Below are positions 1 to 10,073 of a DNA stretch of 64,000 nucleotides, piece after piece. How positions within the stretch are numbered: the first letter of the stretch is position 1; every line of letters begins with the position of its first letter. Made by a program: the position numbers and the translations under genes. Under the pieces are notes generated by a model. That model was not told the DNA's origin, searched no databases, and saw only the letters and a program-made list of their open reading frames with translations. This DNA comes from Morchella semilibera (taxonomy: Eukaryota > Ascomycota > Pezizomycetes > Pezizales > Morchellaceae), in contig CM018608.1 of assembly GCA_009192285.1 (NCBI GenBank), positions 700,201 to 764,200 of the forward strand, read 5' to 3'.

Positions 1-3000
1 CCCAGCATCTGTAGTAGGGGAATGGGGTAAAATATAATACATATAATAACCGATCACTCATCGTCCAGATCAGATTCCGCCGCTTCTCACCCCCCACGCC
101 TAGGTTTTGGGACTGCAACGAACAATAGAATAATAGTAGGTACTACACTGCAAGTCTGCATATGTAGTACTACTACATACATCTGTTAAAGAGTAGATTT
201 AGGTGCTATGAGATTCATGGAGCTTTCCGTTAGTGACCGGAGATCGGGTATTTACCTTCCATACCAACTCTAGATATCCGTTCCTGGGTTACGCGCGATT
301 CCCATAAACTTTTTTACTGCAGGTGATCCACCAAATATTCCTGGTATGTACATAGTGATATTGTAGTACCCCCGCGTCCACCCAACTGGCGGCACATGAA
401 CAGAAAAAAAAAACCCCCCGGTATCTGCAATTAACGAGTTTTTTTTTTATATTTATTTTTATTTTATTCACTTGGCATCTTGCTTGTTTTACTTATTCTT
501 CCTCTTCTCCGAGGGGAAGCTCCTTCTCCATATTTTTTTTTATTGCCCACGGGTTGGACCCATCCGTCGGATGCAAATCCATATGGTGGGGACAAAAACA
601 CTGCTTCACATCATACATGTAGGTAGGTATCTGACTTAGATAAGAAAGATGCCGAGCTCTCATGGGTTAGGTTTCCCAAGCAGTCGAAGCAATCAGCACA
701 GGCAGGTGACAACCCTGCATGAACAGACGCGAGCAAGTGATAAAGTGCGCAACACCCGTGAGCAACCCGCGCAAAGGAACCCTGGGATTTTTCATCCCAT
801 CCCAGGGTGGCTGGTTCTCACCATGGAAAGGGAAAGTCTTGGGCGCCGATCTCAAGAGATTTGTGTACCGTAGCCTGTTCGCAGTACTTTAGAGTAAGGA
901 GATTGTACTAGTACTCTACCAACGGATAACGACCTGTCGGCAGGGAATATGGGAAAAGTAACCTGACCAGCATAGGAGAGACTTCAATGTCAACAGAGTG
1001 GGACAGGCGTTATCCCTTCGATGTGAGTTACACTGTCGTAGAGTCCTAGTCTCCGTCCCCCATACCAAACCTTTGCGTAGAAACCCCGAACCAGACGGGT
1101 TCTAAACATGTGGGGGCCGTGGGCCCGTAGGAACTGCTTATGGGCCGGAAAGCTTGGCTCGAACCTATGAACGGCTCGCGGGAGTGGAACAATAACAGTA
1201 AGGCCCTTTCTTCCTTCTTGGGTTTATAGATAGAGGAGGGGAGGGTATATTAATGTGGGCTTGGGAAAGGGAAAGAAGAAAGAACCAACTTGGCAAATTT
1301 TAAAGTTCAAATTATTTGCATGATACCTGTGTCTAAGACTATCAGAAAGGTAGGTACAGTCGTTCACGGGGTGAAGACTGACACTGGGTGTTGACGAACA
1401 GGGGGATTTCATGAATTCAACGAATAAGAAATATCAAAAAGAAGCTTGGGCGTTCCTCACTCATAGTCATAATGCCTGTCCGTCAACACCAGTATCCATC
1501 TTCACCCCATGGGCGGCTGTACATATAAATGAAGGTGCATACAAGTACCTATCTCTCGAATATTTGTGGACCTGCTTGTGATATAGATATTGCCTTTCCG
1601 ACATTTGATGTCCGAGCACTAGTATTGCTCTCACTTCTTCTTCTACTGTTGCTTTAAAAACCCAATTCGTGTACTATATGTAGCTGTTTGCCTGAGCTAT
1701 TTGATATGTACTCATGGTTTATATATAGCGTATTGATCATCATCATCAGTCAACTGTAGTCGACTGCGCGAGGTAACTGTTTGGACTGTAGGACTGCAGT
1801 AGACTGGGACCATCCGGCCAAGACAGTCCGTCCAAAATTTGGAGGGACTGGATGTGGACTACATAAGAGCCAAAAGTAGTTTAGTTTTTTTTTCAGAATA
1901 GAGCAAGGATTATATAATATTAGGCAGACAACAAATGCCGCGAGCTCACCACTTGTGCAGTCCATATTCCTAGTCTACAATCCGCTGCAGTCTTGTAGAT
2001 TCCCCCTTGATCCGTCTGTTTCCGGCGTTGAAATTTTAATTTGTATGAACCTCTCAACTTTAACTCCGCGGAAAACCGGAGATCTAGAATCCAAAGCCAA
2101 AGTCCCTATTAACCCCCCGCCGACGGCCAACTTTCCCTCCTTCCACTGCTTCTCACCAACAACGCTCATACGGACGGAACAGTGAGGTTCTCGCGCTCGC
2201 CGAAAATAAGCTTCACCGATCCTCTCTTCCCGCCCACACGACGCGGCACCTTGCTGGTTTGGTTGGATTTAGTTCTGAGCCGCACCCGAGGAATTTCGGG
2301 GCGTGCAGTACTCGGGACCTGGAATTGACCTGAGCTAATTGAAGCCTGACTGCTGCTGCTTGGCACTCAGGGTGACCCGATAGACGATGTGGTTTGCGAA
2401 TGGATAGGTTCAGCTCATGGCGATAAACGGGAGCAAGTGTGGGGTTACAGAACCTGTGCGCCTCGCGCCACCAAATATGTCCTGTGTCCTGCGAGCGCTG
2501 CCTATGGGAAACGACTACGAAATTGACGACCGAGCGGAATCAAATCAAGGCAATGGTTTTCTTGGCCGCTGCCGTGCGCGCGGATGATTTTATATTTATT
2601 GGAAATTTTGGAGGCGTGGGCGTTTTGGAGACGTTGTCAATGATATGGAAGGAAAATGAAGTTAATTCGAAAAGGGAAACTACCCACCTCGGTCGTTAGG
2701 GCAGAAGTTAGAAAGACTCGGTGTATGTATGTAGTTAAAACACCCTCCCCCACGGCGGTGGCTTCTTCCTTCACTCTTCTGATGTGATATAAATTGTAGA
2801 ACATTAACGAACCAGATCTTGCGCTCCATCACATCAAAGACTGCCAAGTACCCCCGCTAGGAGGAAAAATCATTAGTAACGCCGAGATTCGCAGCGCGGG
2901 TTACTCTATCGAATTTCGAAATAAATCTCGGCGGTGTTGCTAGTGAACTGAATATGCAGCTCTGCAGGCTTCTCGAGTGCCACGGGGGTGAGTACAGTAG

Positions 3001-4884
3001 GTACATGTATGGTGTTGATTGACATTCAGCCCAGTGCCGTCCGTCTCGGCCACATCATGCGGGGAACAAGTGGGCCTTATGAATATATTCGGGGTGTTTT
3101 TATGGAGTTACGGGCTATGTGCTGGGTTGCGAATGTCGGTGGGGTTGTGGTGGCCTGTAGTGGCGGCCGTGGTGGTGGTGGTGAAGAAATAAGAGCCACG
3201 GAATATCGGGAGGGTTTTTCTCCCACGTAGCCAGCGACATAAAGATGTTTTTTCGGGCCGTACACCCTACGGACTTGAAAGCTAGGATTAGGCAAATCAG
3301 GCCTCTTTGGGGTTGTTTGGACAAAAAAAATTTTTTTGAGGGGGGGAGGGGGCGTAAATGGGGGTGGGAGAGAAGGATAGTGGTCCATTAGGCTTCGAAA
3401 ACTCAACGCTTGATCAATAGCCCCTGAGATGTAGGCAAGGCTATAGGCGGAGTACACGCGCTGAAATTTCTAACGAAAGGGATCTAGAAAGGCCTTTGAA
3501 AGTGCTCCACGCATTTCCCTTCCCGTTACCCACAACCTGTTACATGCAACAGGTTATAGGGTGGTTACGTTCAGTAGCAAAATATAACTCAATACCCCTA
3601 CGAAAAACCATCGTTATATATATAATATTCACGCAATAGGAATCCAACCCAAACATACCGTCATGCGGGGAAATCTCCATATCCCCTTTTTATAGCCGTA
3701 CAAGAGAAGCTTTTTGGCCTCGAAACACACAAGACAATAGCAGTCCCCCAAACATATCATCTCAGCTGCGGAATAGCTATCACCAGTAAGCGATTAACCA
3801 CTCCCAGGAGACTATAGGGCCGGCTACGAAAAGTTCGAGCCTCTCTGGCCTCCCGATGGATCCCTTCACGGTCCAGAAGAACAAAGACCATTCAGAACCT
3901 TCTCCTGGTTCTTGCCGTGCCTCGTAATGAATACCCCTCTCGAGGGGCCCCGGAAGTAGATCGACGCCGGTTCTTCGTTAGCCCCTAGAGTTGACGGTAC
4001 TGGGTCTGTTGTAGTGTGACGTTTTTCGCTACTCCTAAACTTTGAATGCTCCGCGCTGGGTAACTATGACCGCATTTGGTAGGTCATGGGGTATCACTCG
4101 GCAGGGTGATCCCACTATAATCGGCTGTGTATGAGGTCTTTCGGCCATGACCCCTAATGTCTCGATCCTGGGTACTAAGCGTGCTTTTGCCTGTAAGTTT
4201 GCGTTTCAAGCGGGGCGATGGTCCTTAAGCACAGCTTTGTTGTAATTGGCGGCTGGCCGGGGATTACGTGCATGTGACTGCAGGCATAGACAGCCAACCA
4301 CAACTCGGAATAAGCACACCCCAGATCTGTGCATAGATGTTCCTGAGTCAGTATGTCAAGTATTTATTCGGTAACAAATACCGGGATCTAGCTAATTATT
4401 GGTACTGGATAAAACGTTCTAGTAGTTAATAAACCCAATCGAGTGATATATCATGACAATAAATTCTTTTCTTTTCTTTTTGCGTTGCAATAACGCTGAT
4501 GGGGGTTATCAATGCTTTCTCAACATTTCAGGATTAAGAAGGTCTGTTTCTACTATCATGATGGTTCTGTGAATTTTGGGCCTAGCCTTCTAAGAGTTTA
4601 ATTGATAAAAACTTAGCTTGAAAGTAATAAAGTAATTTTGGCATGTATTTTCTAGAAATCAAGTTCCAGGGAAGTATGTAGTTACGTCATGAGAGACCGG
4701 CTACTCAGCTTATTTAGTTTGGAGAATAGAAACTACAAACTTTGAGGCACAAATTCCAGGATATTTCTTTGCTTAGCACTAATTCTCTAACCTAAATCGT
4801 GCATCAATATTTCAAGGTCCTTTACCGTCGTAGTCATCTAAGCACTCCAAAATCGAAGTAGTGGCTAAAGAGCTTGCTGTTAAA
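1..4884. other. Intergenic, no gene supported
   Basis: I see no open frame with protein-like composition or splice continuity on either strand. There are A/T and G homopolymers, two TACATGTA palindromes (near 614 and 3002) and a short perfect inverted repeat near 3534-3555 (AACCTGTT, 6-nt loop, AACAGGTT). Old transposon debris cannot be excluded. Confidence 0.5.
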
Positions 4885-6070
4885 CTAATCTTTCAAAACC
4901 TTCCCTGGCCCATCCTTGTAAAAGTTTCCCTTTACTCTTTCCGCCAAATGCTCTCCATATAGCTTGGGTCCATACTTCCTCACTCCACCGGTTTTCTCCA
5001 CACAGCACTGTAAGGGCTCTACTCTTCAATCATTTTAGTTTTCCCTCTCGCTTAAAACTACCAAAAGATTGGGGTCTGGGAAAAACTCACTTCGCATCCC
5101 AATCCGGCTCAAAGAAGAACGGAACACTAACCCTAAACCCTGCCCCTCTGTGTATAACCCTGTGCACCGTACTCTTCCACAGCCCGTTTGTCCACACCTC
5201 CAACATATCCCCAATGTTCACAACATATGCACCTTTCATAGGGTCGGCACCTATCCACCCGCCCTGTTTATCCCGGACCTCCAATGCACCCTGAGTTTCG
5301 TCAGCCAACAGGAAGGTTGTGCACCCGTAGTCTGTGTGCGCGCCACAACTGATGCCTTGAGAGCTATTAGGTAGCGGGGGGTATCCTATAGCACGGAGAC
5401 ACCAGAATGGTGAGGTTAGGTGGGGAGTGAAAAGGTCCTCAGTGGAGGACAGGGCGAAGGACATTGCGCGGAGAAGGGCCTGCCCAACAGTGTGGAGGGT
5501 TGCAATATAGCTTTCGTAGAGGGAACGAAAGTTTGAGGGGTTTTGGGGCCAGGGATTCGGGCCTTGAACAAGCTCGTATGGAGGGGTGGAAGAAGCACTG
5601 GGAAGAGCTGGGTGGTAGTAGTCAAGGGCCTAATTGGTTAATTTTCTGGTTAACTAGCGTGGACGGCTGTAATAGCGGGAAGCGAGAGCGTACTTCGTGC
5701 CAATCCTGATCGAGGGGTTAGTATTTATCTAGATAATTATTTCATATATACATGTATTTACCCCGGACCCCATAGTGATATTCTCGCCCAGCCTTTGCCA
5801 ACCCCTTGCGCCATCGCCTCCCTCATCTGGGTCCTTCCTCTCAAGCGCCAGCTTCTCCTCCTGGCTGGCGTTCATAAAGAACCCGCGGGCCGCTTCCAAT
5901 ACCTCTCGTTGTAGTTCTTCTGAGACTCCATGGCCTGTAAGGTAGAAGAAGCCGACGTCGTGGCAGGCACTGTAAAGTGCCTTCGCCATCTCTTGCTTTT
6001 CGGAGAGAGTTGAAGTGGGGGAGAGGAATGGGGAGAGGTCTATTATCGGTAATGAGAGGGTAGCAGACAT
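4885..6070 (-). CDS. 2-oxoglutarate/Fe(II)-dependent dioxygenase (isopenicillin N synthase-like)
   Basis: Four exons read on the minus strand: 5762-6070, 5694-5705 (12 nt), 5091-5629 and 4885-5023. They give 332 residues, a usual length for this family. The N-terminus has the DIOX_N pattern (LPIIDLSPF, then DVGFFYLTGHGV). The catalytic domain shows the HxD pair in AHTDYGCTTFLL, the distal iron histidine in STVHRV, and the RxS 2-oxoglutarate contact in GFRVSVPFFFEPD. The C-terminus is the family-typical KYGPKLYGEHL stretch. The microexon supplies the conserved DWHE just before ALDYYHP, and all junction phases agree. The product is probably a cytosolic oxidoreductase using Fe(II), O2 and 2-oxoglutarate. 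Its substrate is not predictable, and no biosynthetic cluster surrounds it. Confidence 0.9.
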
Positions 6071-6237
6071 TATGGGCGAGCTTTGGCACTTTTTTGTTGC
6101 TGGCGAGAGAGTTTTTAGCTGATGGAAAGCTAGCTAGAGCTATCTTAGCAGTGGGCGGGGCTTATCGTTAATCTGATATGTACTGGCACTTTGATTGGTC
6201 AAGAGTGATAAACCTAACCCACCATGGTAAGTTCTAA

Positions 6238-6531
6238 ATGTATGTATGTACCAGTACTCAGGAGTTGAATATATACTTCTTTGACATCCTTTCTATGACC
6301 CTACATCGAGGGCTGCCTCTACCTGCGGCCATGATTCCATTACCTACATGTACTCAACAGACTTCGAATTTACTTGAAAATATGCCTCACAAATGGCAGA
6401 ACTCCGAGGACAGTGCTCGGATCCAACTAAGAATCGAAGAAGACCGCCTGAAGGTAGAGGAGGAGCGGACAAAGCAGGAACATCTAAAAGCGCAAAAACG
6501 GCAGCAGCTGTCACTGGGGGTTGTTGCCTGA
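6238..6531 (+). pseudogene. Fragment with charged coiled-coil segment
   Basis: A 97-codon open frame whose second half (KWQNSEDSARIQLRIEEDRL onward, then KVEEERTKQEHLKAQKRQQL) is a highly charged E/K/R/Q helix. It resembles the coiled-coil linker found in several fungal nuclear proteins. Nothing downstream continues it: the frame ends inside the nested hairpin at 6516-6579. No complete gene can be built, so this looks like a captured or truncated fragment. A small genuine protein is the alternative. Confidence 0.3.
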
Positions 6532-6579
6532 GCGGTATAGAGTTCACACTCTCATCGACACCGCTTGGGTTCAACCCCC
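6516..6579. repeat. Three-tier inverted repeat / hairpin
   Basis: Three perfectly matched arms nest in order: GGGGGTTG (6516-6523) with CAACCCCC (6572-6579), AGCGGT (6531-6536) with ACCGCT (6560-6565), and AGAGT (6539-6543) with ACTCT (6548-6552) around a 4-nt TCAC loop. A-box-like (TTGCCTGAGCGGT) and B-box-like (GGGTTCAACCC) strings fall inside it. The pairing is a single hairpin rather than a clean cloverleaf. Confidence 0.6.
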
Positions 6580-6794
6580 CTACTAACCACACTGTAAAAT
6601 CTAGGAAAGCCGCCCCGGGTGGGGGCGTAAGTCTTTTGTTGGCGATTTTTTGGCCGCGTGAGGAAGTGTGGAAATACTTTTTATGTATGTACGTACACAT
6701 ATTAGATTTGCATGTAATTCAACTAGGATAATTTGACTAGGGATACCAGCTGGAAGTAATTTAGACATGTACAAAAAAGGGCCAAAAAGTCAGA

Positions 6795-6890
6795 ACTGAA
6801 CCTGACCCCCACCCCCGGTTTGAGCTCATGACCTTTTGATGGGCAGAGATTCAAACACTCGATGTTGCAGTCGACCACCGGCCAGATGCT
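6795..6890 (-). repeat. tRNA-like / possible SINE head relic
   Basis: On the minus strand an A-box-like string (TGGCCGGTGGTCGA) is followed by a B-box-like string (GGTCATGAGCTCAAACC), as in tRNA-derived sequences. A proper T stem and acceptor stem cannot be formed, so this is not called as a functional tRNA. A decayed tRNA gene or the Pol III promoter part of a SINE are both possible. Confidence 0.25.
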
Positions 6891-7999
6891 AAAATTCCCC
6901 AGATGTGCTTGGGACCCGAATCACTGAACTCTACTCTGTAAGAATAGCAACCTTAACCCCAAGATAAATACATGTATATACTCATTAAATCGGAATGTAT
7001 TGACTTTAATTCTGCTAGGACAGTTTGCAATTGGGCCTAGCAGTCTCTAATGAAACGCATTGTCAACAATTGTTAGATCATACCTGCTCTATATGGCTGG
7101 TGTGTATATGCTGGCTGCGTGTAGGTAAGTACATGTACTCTGTACATGATAAAAAGTCGTTTAGATACCGTACATACTTCATGCGCTTACTGTCGCACTA
7201 CCTTAGTTGCTAGTACAAAGTACATGTAAGTACTTTAGTGCCCATTGCTATAATCCCCTGTAGTTGTAGTCCTGATCGCTGCCAAGCAGCACTGTACATA
7301 CTCCATGATGTATGTACTTGGGTTTAGATTAATCCAAGTGCCACAAAATGGACCCACTGGCCGCGGTCCACCCGTGGTATCTTGCATGCAGCTCATCACT
7401 TTAAACTACATACATGTACGTCTCACCCATGGGCCATCCCACAATTCCCCGAGAACTCTATAAAGTAACATGGGGAATCCTTGATAGAAAGTGTTCTCTG
7501 CACTCTGGAACAATTCTCCCCCCGTTCCACTTGCCCACGAAGGTCAGCTTCACGTGCGATAGATTAAATGGTTGCGGCTGTATTAACCTAGTACGGAGGG
7601 ATATCTCCCCGCATAAACCCTCTTTATCCATGTTGATCATATCAGGTACCTACATGTAGGCCCAACCTTGAAGTCTACTTCCTATTTGGTTTCATGATAA
7701 AACACAGCTTCCTGAAGAACGGCGGCGCATTGGCTACTTTTCTGCTTAAAAAGGTTTTCTGCATATGAATTCCCCCTGTTTGTCGCCTTTACTGATAGTT
7801 TTATCTCTAGTCAGCTCGTAATCCCGTTCTCTGTAAAAAAAAAAAAAAAAAACTTGACGGGCCGTTAGGAACGAAGGCACGAAGTCCGGTACCAGGCCTA
7901 TGAGAGTCTGCCTTGCGGTTGACTAAGGGGAAGGAAAGGAGAAGGAGGAAAGCAAAAATCGACAATATACATGTACTTAACCTTATATCGCTAAGTCTT
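6891..7999. other. Intergenic, rich in TACATGTA palindromes
   Basis: No gene is supported. Six copies of TACATGTA fall between about 6969 and 7977, the densest group in the window. They lie upstream of the secreted-hydrolase gene, so a regulatory role is possible but unproven. A run of about 18 A lies near 7836. Confidence 0.5.
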
Positions 8000-8005
8000 T
8001 ATAAA
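8000..8005 (+). promoter_or_regulatory. Probable TATA box
   Basis: TATAAA lies 66 bases upstream of the ATG of the secreted-hydrolase gene, a suitable distance for a short fungal 5' leader. This is inference from position and motif only. Confidence 0.45.
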
Positions 8006-8071
8006 GCCCCCTTAAGCTCCCCGTACTGATTCACAATAATCATCCGCTCTCTACAGAAGCACCAAATCAAA

Positions 8072-8802
8072 ATGAAGTTCAGCACGACTCTCCTCACTGT
8101 TCTCCTCCCACTTCTCTCCCTCGCTGCGCCAACTCCAGAGGCAGAGGCAGGCGTTGAAAAGCGCCAGACCCTCACCTGCCCCGGCAACTCTGGAGGTGGA
8201 TGCGGGGTCTATACCGTCAGTGGCCTTGGAGCTCGCAAAAAAGCTGTGATAGCTGCAGGAGGAACCAGCTTGGACCTCGCAATTGCTATGATGGAGACAG
8301 AAGGCATGACCACAAACTACGCATACGGCGACAATAAGTCCGGTGATGCTGCCAATTTTGGTATCTTCAAGCAGGTTAATAATACCCACGCCTATAGCTC
8401 TATCTAATCGAAAGCTAATCCTAAGGAAAGAATTGGTACATGATCCGCTCCACTTCGTCTACCTTCAGCGGGCAGACCGCATCGCAGTACAACAATGGTG
8501 CCGCTCTCAACTCTAACCTCCAGCTCGACGTGACAACACGAAAGAATGCTCAGAACTACTACGGATGGGATAAATGGGCTGGTGGGCACAGAAACGGCCA
8601 AACAGGGTTGGAGAACCCGTATACCAGTGATATAAACCTCTACAAAACGGCTGTCTTGTGGACACAGAGTCAACTCAACAGTAACTCTGCGTATCTGACT
8701 GACGATACTAGGTAATGACTGTCCTTAATTTTTAACTGGTCAATTTAAGATTGATTCTAATGATAAAATTATAGGTTTTGGGTTGATGTTGTGGCTATCT
8801 AG
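8072..8802 (+). CDS. Secreted protein, probable GH134-type beta-1,4-mannanase
   Basis: Exons 8072-8374, 8431-8711 and 8775-8802 give 203 residues. Introns of 56 and 63 nt have agreeing phases. Residues 1-19 are a clear signal peptide and a Kex2-like KR follows at 30-31, so the protein is extracellular with a mature chain of about 172 residues. Conserved-looking blocks are LAIAMMETEGM, YGDNKSGDAANFGIFKQNWY, AGGHRNGQTGL and the C-terminal DTRFWVDV. From memory, GH134 mannanases have a lysozyme-like fold, this size, and a Glu/Asp catalytic pair 12 residues apart. E75 and D87 fit that spacing. The family call rests on memory, not a search. Fold and secretion are more certain than substrate. Confidence 0.7.
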
Positions 8803-10073
8803 ATGCATACCATTGATTACTGCTCAAGAAAAGATATTATGTTGTGTGATTTCTGCGCTCTCAAGAGAAGATATTATGTTATATTTTGTCATAGGCCCTG
8901 TACATAATAGATTCAATAAGCTTAGCACAAATAACTACAAGCCAAACTGCCTGTGTTTGATAGTTTGATATCCTATACTATATTAACGCTTGGCGAGTGA
9001 TCACCCATGATATAGTGATTTAGACCACAATGCTCTGTAGATATGGTTTTTGACTCGATATGATTTAGTAGAATCTTGTATGTCTATAGATCCATGCCCC
9101 AAAAACCATAAGCCCTAGGGTAAGTTATAACAGGGTGCTCGCACGATAGTCTGTCCAACATGAGTTCTCTGGATACTATGAATTCGACTTAAACAGTTCG
9201 AAGTCGAATCTCTCCTAGAAACTATTGCCCACCATTGGGCTTTGAATTTTGTGGCATTGCGTAAGCAGCAACTAATTTCCAAAGCCAATCCCCCTTTACC
9301 TGGGAGGAATGAAAGTAGAGGAGAGAGAGAAAAAGTAAAAAAAAATAAAAAATAAAAAATAAAAAAGGAGAACAGAAACCCCAAGGAATAGAGGCTTTGT
9401 GCAGGATTTTGGCTGGGCTTGACTCGCAACAGTACTCACTCGGTTTCTTCGGCCCTTGTTGTGATGCGCTATAATATCTTCCGGTCATAATCAGTACCCA
9501 GAGCCAGTAAAAGTGCCTACGGCTGTTGCCCAGTAAATATATATATAGCCCTATTATTCTATGGGACTTACTTATTGATGGGTACACAAGACATAACTAT
9601 TAGCACTGTAGTTAATTAACCAAGCCCCGTACTAGTACTCCCCGCCTTCACTTCACAGCACAAACTAGAAAAAAATCGGGACTAGCCAAGCTGGGCTAAT
9701 TGATTGTTTGATTGATACATTAAGTATGCCAGACGAGACTAGATTAGCCCAGGACTTTGCGGAATAAACCGAGAATTAGATCTGATGCTTCAAGGACACT
9801 GGGTATGGTACAAGAGAGCCCCCAGGGTGGGGGGGGGGGTATTTAGGGCTAAACATGACTCTTTATACCACCTAAAGCTTTAGAGTTTTGGCCCTGTAAC
9901 AAAAAGAGCTCTTTTAGAAATCGTTGGTGGGGCATAAGAATTGATCTTGATCGATGAAATTGACATGACTTATGATAACGCAAAAGGAAAAAAGAATTGG
10001 GTATCAATCCTTCCTAAAGAAAAGTAGCTATTATTAGTATTGTAATCCTGTAGTTGTTTAATGCTTAACCAGG
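8803..10073. other. Intergenic
   Basis: No gene is supported. A perfect 9-bp inverted repeat with a 10-nt loop lies at 9182-9209 (ATTCGACTT / AAGTCGAAT). An A-rich low-complexity stretch lies at 9325-9366 and a G tract near 9829. Confidence 0.5.

Noticed and set aside
3077-3457. 126-codon minus-strand open frame
   Set aside because: It is proline/histidine low complexity from GGT- and GGGGG-type tracts, and overlapping frames on both strands are open for the same reason.
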